Shown here piece after piece: positions 47,961-59,019 of a stretch of 64,000 nucleotides of DNA; positions within the stretch are counted from its first letter, which is position 1, and each line of letters begins with the position of its first letter. Made by a program: the position numbers and the translations under genes. Below the pieces are notes generated by a model that made no database searches, was not told where the DNA came from, and saw only the letters and a program-made list of their open reading frames with translations. The stretch comes from Nephrocerus scutellatus (lineage: Eukaryota > Arthropoda > Insecta > Diptera > Pipunculidae). Location: assembly GCA_947095585.1 (NCBI GenBank), contig OX352761.1, forward strand, positions 136,492,277 through 136,556,276, in the 5' to 3' direction.

Positions 47961-50231
47961 ATCATCAGCACGAAATTGCTTGCGAAACGTTCGAACCTCA
48001 AGCTAAAATCCGTCACAATCATCCACAGTGCAACAACGGAAACAGTTCGTTTGCCCGACGACAACAACGGCGTCATCGTGCACACGGCCGTCCGTACAAA
48101 AGTTCCCTTCAAGAAAAAGGTTCGCGGCGAACGGCAAAACAACAAAACGAAATTTGTCGCCAGCAAATCTGCTAATGGCAACGCTGGCCATAAGCCGATG
48201 ATTACGTCACAGCAACAGCAACAACAACAGAACGCGAACGGTAGCAGTCGCTCCAAATCGGATCACATCAAGAAACCAACAAGAAAGAAGAATCGCGTCG
48301 CAGCTCCACATGGCGCCGTCCAATCCATTCCGCCGGTTGCAAATCTCGCCAACGCAACAGTTCCACAAACAGCAGCTACATTACCGGTGGATGATCATCA
48401 GCATCTGCAACAGAAGCCCATTGATGCGAAAAAATTGAAAAAGACCAAAGCAAAACAAAACAAAGAGATAATTGACTACTCGAACCGAAGTGGATCCAAT
48501 GCAGTTGGTTCAGCGGGCGGACACACAAACACCTTTAGCAAAGTGCACAAATGGCTGCTTGAGTCGCCGATTGTATCACAGCCGCTGTCCCACATTGAGC
48601 ACTCGTCCAAGGTGCGCAAGGTGATGAGTAAATCGCAATCTACCCCAGAGCGTCTGGTCCAAAAATCCCCACAGAAGACAAAATCTGTCGGTAACTTAAG
48701 CAACGAAAAAGTTAAGCTACAGGTTGTTTATAAACCGCCATTCAAGTTCTCTCTCCGACTGTCGAAAAATGCCAAAGTGAAGACGCATGTCATTGGCGGT
48801 GGAGCCCTTAATAAAGTCAAGCGAAAAACACGTCCATCCGGCGATAGTAAACGAATCGGAGCTGCTCCCTCACTTAACGCGGAAAACAGTGCGAATAAAG
48901 TATGTGGAGAGCGATTGAAACGAGCGGCACTTCTGCTGCGTACCTCCGTCGAAGAAGAAGAAGACATTCGTAATCTTACTCTCGACGAACCGAACTACGA
49001 AACTCTCAATCCGAAATCACCGCCTAGCCTGGAGAACCCCTTCTACGAGAATATGCAATACACGCAAGTGAGTGAGGGGCACTCCTCATCCGCTGCCAGC
49101 AAATCGGCTAATAAAGTCAGCCGCAGCTCGAGCAAGACAAATATCAACGGCACAGCCGCCTGCTCACAGCCTCATAGCTACAGTCGTAGCAATTCCATAT
49201 CTACGAACAATCCTTTCGCAGCCATATCAAATAAACATTCAAGCGCTATGCGGAAGTTTAGCGACCCGAACTCGATGAATCTGAGTCGTAACTTCGGTAG
49301 CACCCAAAACCTAATACAGCCGAGTCAGTCGAACCTCACCAAATCAAAGAAACGTAGCAGCTTAAATCTGAAGTCATCGAGTGGCACAAACGCCAATACG
49401 TCGTCAAAGTGCGTCAGCAAAGAGAATCCCCCGCCAGCGACGAGGCGCAGCAACTCGAATTTAAATATGCATCGCGAGAATTCCTCCTCTACGAATCTTC
49501 GCTCGATGATGAGCAGCAGTAGTCGAAACGATGAAATGTCGACGTCTAATGTCGTCGAACCACCGCTCTCAGGGGAACAACAACAACAGCCACCGCTTCG
49601 CCGAAATTCGAACAATGCAACCAGCCAACAGCAACAATTGCTCCGCTCGACGCGTTCCAGCTTCAGCAATATTCCACGTGCTAGCCTGAGCGCAAGCACG
49701 GCAGTCAACGTCAGCACGAATGCCACTCCTCCTCCTCCTAGTTATAGCCCACCAACAGTAGCAGCTGGGGGCAACAGTAGTTTTAGCAATTTCAGCAATC
49801 AATCAATTAGTTTTAGCCGCCAATCTCCGCCAACTTCCGCGTCCTGTGATGATCCCAAACGAACGCCGTTCGGCCCCCACCAGCTCCAACACTCGAGCAG
49901 TGGCCACAGCCAGGGCAACAATAGTAGTCATAGCAGTAGTAATCATAGCAGCAGTCATTCGAATCACGATCAAACGCACTACCATCGTCGTAGCAGTCGG
50001 ACCGGCATCGTCCACAATCCTCCACCACCTGTCGGGGTGCAACAGCACCGGTCTAATTCGGTCAAACAAAAACTGGTATCAGTTCCGGTGGCGCACACCC
50101 GCAATCACCATCATCACAGCCATCATCAGGTACACCTGCAGCAGCAACAACAGCAAAAGCACCAGCAACAACAACACCTGCCCTCTGATTTAGAGATTAT
50201 GGTGTCCGACGTCGAGAACCTGGTCAGTTAG
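47961..50231 (+). CDS. kuz/Kul: ADAM10 exon: 756-residue end of membrane helix and cytoplasmic tail
   Basis: Starts in phase 0 with IISTKLLAKRSNLKLKS, closing the membrane helix with a basic stop-transfer, and runs open to TAG 50229-50231. The first 60 residues look conserved-type (LKSVTIIHSATTETVRLPDD, then a KKKVRGER basic patch). The rest is Ser/Asn/Gln/His-rich: a Gln run near 48210, ENPF then YENM (49032-49055), a second NPF (49209-49217), a PPxY motif (PPSY, 49734-49745), a Ser/His region (49890-49970) and His and Gln runs before the end SDLEIMVSDVENLVS. Mammalian ADAM10 has a tail of about 55 residues, so this is a large expansion. NPF, PPxY and YxxM are known EH-, WW- and SH2-domain ligands; use here is inferred. 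Confidence 0.95.
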   Translation: MISTKLLAKRSNLKLKSVTIIHSATTETVRLPDDNNGVIVHTAVRTKVPFKKKVRGERQNNKTKFVASKSANGNAGHKPMITSQQQQQQQNANGSSRSKSDHIKKPTRKKNRVAAPHGAVQSIPPVANLANATVPQTAATLPVDDHQHLQQKPIDAKKLKKTKAKQNKEIIDYSNRSGSNAVGSAGGHTNTFSKVHKWLLESPIVSQPLSHIEHSSKVRKVMSKSQSTPERLVQKSPQKTKSVGNLSNEKVKLQVVYKPPFKFSLRLSKNAKVKTHVIGGGALNKVKRKTRPSGDSKRIGAAPSLNAENSANKVCGERLKRAALLLRTSVEEEEDIRNLTLDEPNYETLNPKSPPSLENPFYENMQYTQVSEGHSSSAASKSANKVSRSSSKTNINGTAACSQPHSYSRSNSISTNNPFAAISNKHSSAMRKFSDPNSMNLSRNFGSTQNLIQPSQSNLTKSKKRSSLNLKSSSGTNANTSSKCVSKENPPPATRRSNSNLNMHRENSSSTNLRSMMSSSSRNDEMSTSNVVEPPLSGEQQQQPPLRRNSNNATSQQQQLLRSTRSSFSNIPRASLSASTAVNVSTNATPPPPSYSPPTVAAGGNSSFSNFSNQSISFSRQSPPTSASCDDPKRTPFGPHQLQHSSSGHSQGNNSSHSSSNHSSSHSNHDQTHYHRRSSRTGIVHNPPPPVGVQQHRSNSVKQKLVSVPVAHTRNHHHHSHHQVHLQQQQQQKHQQQQHLPSDLEIMVSDVENLVS

Positions 50232-50720
50232 TTGGGGGACGCGACACTGCGGTGGAGTAACATTTTATTTAAGAATTTTAAAAAATAATCACCGAGATTT
50301 TGGGGAAGTGTCATTTCGGAAAATGTCCTCAATATCATCAATCAAAACAACAACAACTAATACTACAACTGAATATCACGAATCAAAGAAACAAACAACA
50401 AAAGTTAAAGTAATCATCCTAATTACATAGAATTAACATTACGTGTATTTTCCATTACAGTAAAACATAAATTTTATTTCTTAATTTGTAATTAATTAAA
50501 AATATTTGTAATTTATTGCTGTACGTACCATAACGAAATAATTAACAAACACATAGGGATGAAAAACAATTCTATAAAAAATATTCGTAACATATTCATG
50601 TATTGTCAATTATTATTGTAAAAAACCGAACAACAACAACAAAAAAAGTTTTTTTTTTTCATTCAAACTTTTCCTCTCGTTTGACTCATTGTGTAAAATA
50701 AAGCGAGCGTATTTTTTGTA
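50232..50720 (+). other. 3' UTR of the ADAM10 gene
   Basis: AT-rich sequence after the stop codon. The first good polyadenylation signal is AATAAA at 50697-50702, followed by a T-rich stretch (TTTTTTGTAAACTGTACAT). Further AATAAA sequences occur at about 50800-50870, so alternative 3' ends are possible. The exact end cannot be set from sequence alone. Confidence 0.6.
50697..50702 (+). terminator. Candidate polyadenylation signal AATAAA
   Basis: First canonical AATAAA hexamer noted, about 465 bp downstream of the stop; the T-rich sequence behind it fits a downstream element. Other hexamers within the next 200 bp compete. Confidence 0.5.
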
Positions 50721-51244
50721 AACTGTACATTAAGAACGAAACACTTTAGCTATTCTACGAGTACTAAAAAAATTAAAATAATCTAATCTAATAAAAATAA
50801 AATTAATCTGAAAGATAAAAATTGTATTTCAATTTTTATTTACTAATAATAAATATTATTAATAAAAAAAACTAAAAAATTAAACAAACTCAAAATTATT
50901 GATATATATTCTCAAACGGAGAACAAAACTGCTGTGCTTATTATATAAAATTTGGCTTTTTTATTATATTTTTACGTTCGGAACTATTTTTATTTTTGTC
51001 ATCGAAATATAGAACGAAAGAATAATATCGAATGAATTAATAGTAAGTTATGTGTTTAAATATTAATTAATAAAATGAGAAAATGGCCAATTATTAAAAA
51101 AAAAAAAAAAAGAAAGAGTGGATAAAATTAAAATCAACAATTAAAAACTAAACGAATAAAAAAATGTAACAATAAGTATATTTTTTAACAAAATATAATA
51201 AGATGAAAAAATAATCAAGTGTGTTTTGGTTTTAAAGAAAATAA

Positions 51245-51845
51245 AAACGGGCGGAGATGGAGATAGTTACCAGTCAACGACAATTATGAAAAGCAATGGC
51301 AAGAGGTTGCAACCTTGCTTGACTCCCGAGTTGATGTTAAAAGGAGAACCAAGATGGCTGTTATGAATGACACGTCATATTGAGTCGAGTTACAGATCGT
51401 TGATGCTGTTGATGAGTTTTTCGGAGCAGCACACTACTAGACAAAATCTGCAACATCATGTTTCGTCGTGTTGGGCGAAATCCTGCTTGTTCATTCCTCA
51501 GGATAGGCTCAGAAGCGTTCTGTAAGAGCATAGCTATTATTGTAGAGATAACTTTTTTTCGATCCGTTGTCGAGCTCTATACAGTAAGCAAACGTTCCAT
51601 GAGAAAATTCTTAAACCGTTTAGCCGTTTTCGTTGCAGTGGTCGTCGTCATTCATCAATGTATCCGAGACTGATTTGGGGTTCCGTAATAGGGTTTTTTT
51701 ATGGGCGAGGTTAATCTTACTTTGAAAGGAAAAGCCCGATCATTTCGCTTTTCCTGTACTGGAGAAAATTACCAGCAGCCACCACATGGAGGTTTGATCG
51801 CACTTCCATCAGTCAGAGATAGTTGCGGCAACATACATTTCAACT
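51245..51845 (-). mobile_element. RTE-like LINE deletion derivative
   Basis: On the minus strand 51845-51560 is the shared 5' block (its plus-strand copy includes GAGAAAATTCTTAAACCG), followed by reverse-transcriptase sequence reading GVKQGCNLLPLLFMIVV (51345-51270). The C-terminal part is missing. Confidence 0.75.
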
Positions 51846-51999
51846 TCTTTCAGATTCTTTTTGACAAACTTTCACAATTAGAGTTGCGGAATGTTGTAGT
51901 CGGTGTTACCTGGTAGAATCCTGAATAAATTAAGAACAGAGGAGTGATCGATTTCGTTATTGGCCAACTGGGAGATTATACATTGAGGCGAATAGCCGT

Positions 52000-52480
52000 G
52001 CTAGTATTTACTTGTCTACTGAAAATGTCGAGCCGTGTAAAGTTGAAGAGAATGTCTAGTGCAGCGGAGGGAGTTGTACGAAGTGCTACGCTCATACATC
52101 AACAAGCGGATCATTGGACTTTGCTTAGCTTGCGATTAACTGCTTTATCTAAAGCCGTCCACCATACAACCACACCGTATACAAGTGTAGGTCTTACTTC
52201 CGCTATATATAGCCAACCCATTTGTTTCCAATAGCTTTTTTTCATGAGAAGGCTTTACGAACTCTTTCTTATATGTTTGGTTTCCAGCTTAGTTTTCTAT
52301 CTAAAATAAGACCCAGATACTTGGCTTTATCAGAGAAAGTTAAGCTTGTACCCTTAAGAGAAGGAGGATCAACATGTGGGATTTTGGATTTCGTAGAAGG
52401 ACAAGTTCTGTTTTTACCTCTAAACTACAACGATCTGCCCATCTCGTTAGCTGAATTATATATATTTAGAACTGAAATTT
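52000..52480 (-). mobile_element. Jockey-like LINE fragment
   Basis: The minus strand reads KYLGLILDRKLSWKPNI (about 52325-52270), then ERVRKAF, and VRPTLVYGVVVWWTALDKAV (52205-52145), the thumb region following the reverse-transcriptase core. Stops are present and no borders are visible. Confidence 0.75.
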
Positions 52481-52539
52481 TGCGCACAGTTTTCTCAAGG
52501 CCCATTTCTCAAGTCACGTGACGGGTCGGCACTGCGATG

Positions 52540-52625
52540 CGTGTACAACTTTTTTTTTTCTACTTTTTTCAGGTCCCTTTTAACCACATTTAGCACGTTT
52601 AAATAAAAGGTTGTACCAGAAAAAC
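52540..52625 (+). repeat. Single diverged unit of the 61-kb satellite-like repeat
   Basis: Reads CAGGTCCCTTTTAACCACAT followed by TTAGCACG, matching the start of the units at 60930-61400 (GAGGTCCTTTTTAACCACC, TTCCACACG). Confidence 0.5.
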
Positions 52626-53454
52626 TATACGTTTTTAACATTGACTTCTTTATTTTGAAATTCTAATGTTTAAATTCGTATCATACAGTTACTTATGATA
52701 CTTACTATGATATCCTTGAGATATTAATTCTTATCAAAAAGTTGTAATCCACCCTTCAGCGTCACTCTCTAGAGTCTAGACAAATGAAATTAAAATCATA
52801 AGATTTGTTTTAATTACTCTTTGCAACAATCGTAAAAATACATCTCCTCATAGCAAAGAGAAAAAGTTATCACCTAACTAAGACGAACGACAAAGTATCT
52901 GTCTGTCAACAAGTGAAATTAACGAACCAACTCAACTGGTAACATGTACATACGTTCTAAATAATATTAAACAAGAACTCAAGCTCCACAACCCTTAAAA
53001 CATTATTCATTAAGGGAAAGTTGGAATTCAAGCAAAATCGTTGATGTTTTCCAATTTTCTGAAGCATATCTAACAAACAAATCTGCAATGTGGAAGGAGA
53101 AAAGGGGTTAAACGACTTACGAATCTGCAGCAAGAAGGCAGAATAATATACTTCATCAATTGACAACCATGACAACCTCATCTTATTAGGTTCGAAAGTT
53201 TTCAAAGTTCTGACTGGAGGGCGGTGTGAGATAGCTTGGGGAGTTGGTTAGAATCGAGATGATCGTTGATGCTGATTGGCGGAAGATCGGATTAATATCC
53301 CGTGCAATGGTAAACTACGAACAACTGCATTGCATCTTGAGGGTAACTTTTGTAATTTACTTAAAACCATCGCACCCTAGATGAAAGCAACATAGAATGA
53401 TAGCTGGACGGGGAATTTCTAATTCATTTAAGAGTTTTCCTACTTAACAACTCC

Positions 53455-53515
53455 ACTGGTAAAGACACCAACTCAGCTTCAAAATCAATGAAGCTGAGTT
53501 GATGTGTTTACCAGT
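53455..53515. repeat. 27-bp near-perfect inverted repeat with 7-nt loop
   Basis: Arms 53455-53481 and 53489-53515 are reverse complements at 25 of 27 positions; the loop is 53482-53488. It would form a stable hairpin if transcribed. No open frame or repeat family overlaps it. Confidence 0.88.
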
Positions 53516-53790
53516 AGATGTTTTGCATCAAAGCACATTTGCATTTGACACATGTAGATACAATGTTAAAACAAAATGGTGGTAGCTGTTAACCCCTCCC
53601 AATTGTTTGGTAGCACAACCAAACAAAACAAAAAGTTTCTAATAATGTGAAGGGATTGAAAGGGAAATGCAAACTCTGTTCACACTTCGTCCATTTGTTA
53701 TCAGCGCTAATTGCTACAAAATTATTTTGATTAGCGAACAAAATTGAAACAAATTTATTGAAAATTTAGTTCTCAATTAATTTTGTCTAT

Positions 53791-54700
53791 ATGTATAGGA
53801 AAATGAAACTCTGTCTGCGTCAAGACACAATCACAATGCAGGAATATCAAACGTATTTTATGGTACGGTATGTGGTCTTAGAATGGTGCAGTAGAGAAGG
53901 GATTTCTATCAATCCTTGCAAAGCCTTTCTAGTGCCTAACACGAAACAAAGATTATCTGATATGGCACCTATCATCACAAAAGACATTAGAGTATTCCAG
54001 CGAGGTTAAATATCTCGGAGTCATCCTTGATAAACGACTAAACTGGAATTCTTATATCAAGTCCGCCATCGAATGTACCACTAAGGCCCTGTGCTCCTGT
54101 AGACGCCACTACGGCAGAACTAGGGGTCTTAATCCTAAAATAAAACATTGGATGTATACCATGATGGTGAGAGCAATTATCACGTATCCATCATATAGTG
54201 GCAGAAAGTTTTTGAACGGACAAGGGTAATTAAGCTTCAGAAGCTACAAAGAATTTCCTGTGTAGGTATAGCGGGTGCCATGCGCACCTGCCCTACGACT
54301 GTTGTAGAACTTTCACCCCTGCCAATCTTCATTAGAAAAACGGCCGCTAGATGCGCTATCAAGCTGCAACTAGAATATGGGTACAAACCAGGTGACACCT
54401 GAATATTCTTGACTCAATTCCCGAAAGAGACATGTTTTGTACTATTCCGGACACCATGGCTGTTTCGGAAGCTTATTTAAGGTAAACATATTGAAGCGAG
54501 CAATCTGGTCTAATGGTGCTTCAGCACTGGACAATAAAGGTCTAGTCTGGTATACAGACAGATCGAAGATGGATTCTGGATTGGGAGCTGGGGTATTCGG
54601 ACCCAACACCAAAGTCTCAATACCAATGGGTAAGAGTCCCACTATTTTCCAAGAGGAACTCCATGTCATTGAGGTCATGGATAAATGTTAGTAAGGCTAT
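53791..54700 (+). mobile_element. RNase-H-bearing LINE fragment, family of copies A and B
   Basis: 53870-53990 reads VLEWCSREGISINPCK, close to 32830-32770 of copy B. 54006-54180 continues VKYLGVILDKRLNWNSYIKS and MYTMMVRAIITYPS, and 54545-54680 reads LVWYTDRSKMDSGLGAGVFG, the start of an RNase H domain. Frameshifts and stops separate the blocks; both ends missing. Confidence 0.8.
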
Positions 54701-55784
54701 TATAGCCGCTAATATTCATATCTTTTCTGACAGTTGGTAGCTGAAGATGTTGTTGGCAGCTTTTTTTATAGGAATGTCAATCCATTAACAATTGTTTTTC
54801 ATTAGCTCCGACTAAGAGATTTACTTTAGAGTGTGTACAGAAACATGTTTATGCGCTACGAACATGTGACAAAGGTTTCAGAAAATTCATCATCTTTATT
54901 GCACCGAAAACAACCAAATTTCTCTTAAATCCCACATTAAAAGCCACTCCACACTTCCATATAAAACTAAAAGTAAATTTAATTCATGTAAATTTGAATT
55001 TATTATCTGAAAATTCCAACAAAACCAACAACAACAATAATGTGTCCTTGAAAGTATCATCGTGACAAGAATATCGTATAATAGAACACAATGTGGTAAC
55101 GTGTAAAATTATACACACAATTGGGTTTACCACTTGACTCGCCTTTGATGATCATCTCATGATGTTACCTCACATATCCATGGTAACATAGCCCCCAACA
55201 AAGAGATAAATACAACAGCTGACTTAGATACGAGTTGGACAAACCACTGTGCCAAATTAAATGCGTAAAATGGTAATTTGTGTTCCTTATGCAGAAGCAA
55301 ACTCGTGCAAGCAACCTGACCAAAATCTAATTTAATTAGATGGAACACATTTTACAAACTCAAAGAAGGCGTATATATTGCTTGAAAATTTCTCTCGCAT
55401 CTGCACCAACAACAAAGTCAAAACAAAAATAAATTCTAAATTCTGATTTATTCCTTGATGTAAAAGTATCTTCGAAATAAATAAATTAGGTAAAAGTTAC
55501 CATAGCACACATGGTGCCATATAGTGCTGGAAATTTAAACGAACAAATTTATCCAGATTCGTTAGTCATAAGTGCTGCAGATAGATTAAAGTTCTTTCAA
55601 TCGAACTGAAAAATATCTAGATATAGGGTTTCAATAAATTTTATTTACTATTTTTTTGTGTATGTCGTGGAGTTTACTCTGATTTGGTTTTAACGTTATT
55701 TTTCATCAGAGTTTACCATTTAGTCATGGAACAAAACATACTTTAACAACTTCTACAAATTATCCAAATTGTATATCAAACTTA

Positions 55785-56375
55785 GCGTTTGGTTGCGACC
55801 ACTTTACGTATCCTAATCGTTCTCAGCGATGAAGTCCATTACTGGCTTAACGGCTTCCTTAATAAGCAAAATTGTCGCATTTTGACAAATCAGCCAACTT
55901 ACACAGACATTTCATTTGCAAAAATTAACTGTTTGATGTGGATTTCATTCTGGAGGCGTCATTGGTCCATAATTATTTTTAAACGAATATAATAAATCCG
56001 ATACAGTTAATGCAAACTGCTACTGTGATATGCTGACTAGTTTTTTGTGGGATATATTGGAAGAATTGGACTTAGCCGAGATGTGGTTTCAGCAAACCCT
56101 CGATTTTTTAAAATCGCAGCTCCATGAACCAGTTTTCTCCAAAAATTGATCAGTCGATTGGCCGCCTCGTTCATGCGACTTAACGCCATTACACTTTTTC
56201 TTTGGGGCTATGTCAAGTCAATAATTTGTTTCTATAAGTCGCAGTAAGCTTAGAAGATCTCAGAGCCAACATTGAACTTGAAATTGCTGGAATATCTTCC
56301 TATTTATGCAAAAATGTTAGGGAAAATACTCGTGCAATCGTTTACGTCGAGGACATTTGAATGATGTTGTACCCT
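55785..56375 (+). mobile_element. Degraded Tc1/mariner-like (DDE) transposase
   Basis: 55820-55880 reads SDEVHYWLNGFLNKQNCRI. Near 56030-56095 the sequence reads FLWDILEELDLAEMWFQQ, 56140-56230 approximates SRLAASFMRL...LFLWGYVKSI, and 56340-56370 approximates RGHLNDVV. These blocks occur in this order in a common insect group of mariner-like transposases (second Asp within the MWFQQDGA block, which is damaged here). Frameshifts and stops throughout; terminal repeats not found. Confidence 0.7.
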
Positions 56376-59019
56376 TAATTAATGGTAGGTATTTTACTTT
56401 CATATGATCAACTCAATAGCTTATACACAAGTCTTTTTATTAAAAGGAAAAAATGCATTGCCCTTAATGAAAAACCCTTTGTTATCATCACCACCTTTGT
56501 TCGAATTGAAATGGTACTTCTTTTTCACATATTCACTACATCGGGTATAGGAAAAATTTATAGTTTCCACAACAGATCACGAAAACTATCACAGCGACAA
56601 GCAGGAATGTTTCCTGCTTTGGGCTGAGGGTATCCTCAGAGGAAAATAAGACAGTGCAACCCTCCAAATGACTTAGCCCGCGGTAATGTGTTAAATGGCT
56701 ATAGGCCTATCCGGTGGAACCGAGAAGCATAACGATGGGAATTCCATACTTAAAAGTACCTTGCGTACGAGTACGAGTATTACTATGCAGTTTTAGGGTT
56801 TAGCTACTCCTAACATTTTCGCACGTGCACGTACAGGTGTCAAATTATGGAAATGTGTATCAGAAAGCAATAATCTTCTTCCAATGCTTTTATCAGTAAT
56901 TATCATTCCCCAAACACACATACAAATCGATAAACATAGCTACTTTCCCATACTATTTTTCGTGTTACATTAACTAAGAACTATTGCTGTAGTTGTTGTG
57001 CTGGTTGCTTTTGTGTATTGTGGTTCTCATTCTCATTACATAAATGACAGCACAACCACACCTGCTACCAATATTCAATTTCATGTGGCAATTTATGCCA
57101 CATCACAGGAGGATCAATGACATAACACAGAGAATCCTTGGAGCATTGCGACGCACCAATTGCTATACGACACATAAACTGATTGGTTTTCAAATAATTG
57201 AAACATTTTGTTGAAATTGGGTCAGTTGTCGGCGCTGTAACTATATACAATTACTGTAGGTAGTATAAATGTTCTCTGTATTAGGTGTATGCATAATCCG
57301 CAACTAGACTGCACTAGTTAATATGTAATAAGAAATTTCAAACTCGAATTGAACATCGATTTCTATCGCCATGCATTGGGCTTTGGGGAATACAAAATAA
57401 GTCCTGACAAGCCAATGAGCATTTGTATGCGTTCGTGCTTTTGTGCTTTTTATATAATCCTCATCAATTTAAAATTAGGTTATTGAGATAATAATATTTT
57501 ATGCATAATACTATTTTGTAATTTTCAGAATTTCATCTAAAATCTATTTGACACTTTGCTAGAAAATACGAAAATTCTAACAATTGCGATATCAACCGTT
57601 TCGTTCGATAGCAATGGCTATGTGCGTGACAACCATTAGGTTAATTCTAGAATTAAGGATTTTTGTTGTTAAAAAAAATTAAATCAACTTTGGACTAACG
57701 GATGATTATTTAATTGCAAACCCGGAGGGCGAAGCTAATAATCAGAGCAAAGGAATTTTTTGTCAACTTATGTGTGTTTTTTTGTATACTCGTATATAAT
57801 CATTCTATAGCTAATAATAATCCTACTTATAATTATATTTTAATCAAAAAAGAATCATTCAATAGGCCATTTAAAATCATTCTATAAATCAACCTACAAT
57901 CATCCTATAAATAAATAAATCTAATAATAATATAAAAAAAATAAAATAAAATCATGAATTCCATTTATCTTGCACTCAGTTTTCGAGCTATTTAATTCAA
58001 CTTTACTCCACTTGTTTATTGTTTTCAAAAAATATGTTTGGAATATACGATAAGTTTCAAATGCTAAGTGATCCTGTATCAGGATGATAAGCAAACTTTT
58101 GCACGGCATTTCAATTTAGCAGAAAAGCATTTGTTTAATTGTTATTGTTGTCGGTTTTATCCTGAGCAATCCTACGAAGCACTAAGGACGGCTGACAAGC
58201 ATTTCAACTGCTCGCACATGTATTTGAAATACAACACCGACATCTTTAAATGCCCATACCCGATCATTAAGTATTAAATCAATTATTTAGTGTGCTACCT
58301 ACCGCAAATGTATGTTACACATGCAGCTTGTGACGAATACGAATAATAATAGGAACATTTGTCAGCACTAGCCCTACTAAATGTTAAGCCGCTAATTTGT
58401 TGGTTCGTCCACACTTTGTTCACCATTATCTCATCAGTAGCAGCAAACAGACATAAACTCTGTACGACACTTGTTCTTGAGGTCATCTCAACTATTTCGA
58501 TTATAGGATTACTAAGGGAACAGGTCACGGATACCATCAGGTATGCGTTTCGGTAATACATATATCATTTGGGTAGTTTAGTGACTTTGTCACTTAATTA
58601 ATCTTTATGGTGTTAAATAAGATTCCCATTGAACTATGTTGCGTAAATGAAAAGAGATATATATATTTACCTACTCGTAACTCTAGAGAATATAATTGTA
58701 GAGTCAAAGTACTCAAAGGGAATATCGGGGCGTATGCGTAACATAAAAAAGTGCAAGGAAAAAACCAGAATTATAGTATTTGAAATAATCTATAAATTTT
58801 TAAGAATTTGTAGCAATTTATTATACTCGTATTATCTTAATGTAGTTATAGCTCGACAAAAAATCTCAACTGAAAGGACGAAAATCAAACTAGACCAAAC
58901 CATAATCTATTGAAAGTAACAAGCTTAATTTACCTAAAATAAATGTTAAAAACAAAAACAAATTTTTTTATTTATCAACTCACTATATAGTCCTTTCCCT
59001 AATAATTGTGTAGCCATTA

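Larger units (their letters stand above)
6643..50231 (+). other. kuz/Kul: Gene model: ADAM10-family metalloprotease (kuzbanian / kuzbanian-like), 5'-incomplete
   Basis: Eight exons (6643-7178, 9859-10771, 12914-13054, 16731-16855, 38557-38685, 43505-44223, 44310-44475, 47961-50231) all have AG/GT borders and matching phases, giving 1665 complete codons plus stop. Residue numbers in these entries start at the first complete codon (6645). Domain order: prodomain remainder with Cys switch (C71), furin site RRKR (170-173), Asn/Ser-rich linker, reprolysin-type catalytic domain (HExxH at 605-609), disintegrin region (from about 677), cysteine-rich region, membrane helix (about 895-914), long cytoplasmic tail (915-1665). 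This is the ADAM10 architecture; the fly paralogues kuz and Kul are both ADAM10-like and I cannot decide between them from the sequence alone. The family acts at the plasma membrane or in secretory compartments, cleaving Notch, Delta and other membrane proteins. The signal peptide and about 130 prodomain residues are missing upstream. Family assignment is very secure, the paralogue is not. Confidence 0.93.

Noticed and set aside
49325..50069. Long minus-strand open frames opposite the cytoplasmic-tail exon
   Set aside because: Antisense shadows of Ser/Gln/Asn-rich coding sequence, which rarely gives stops on the reverse strand.
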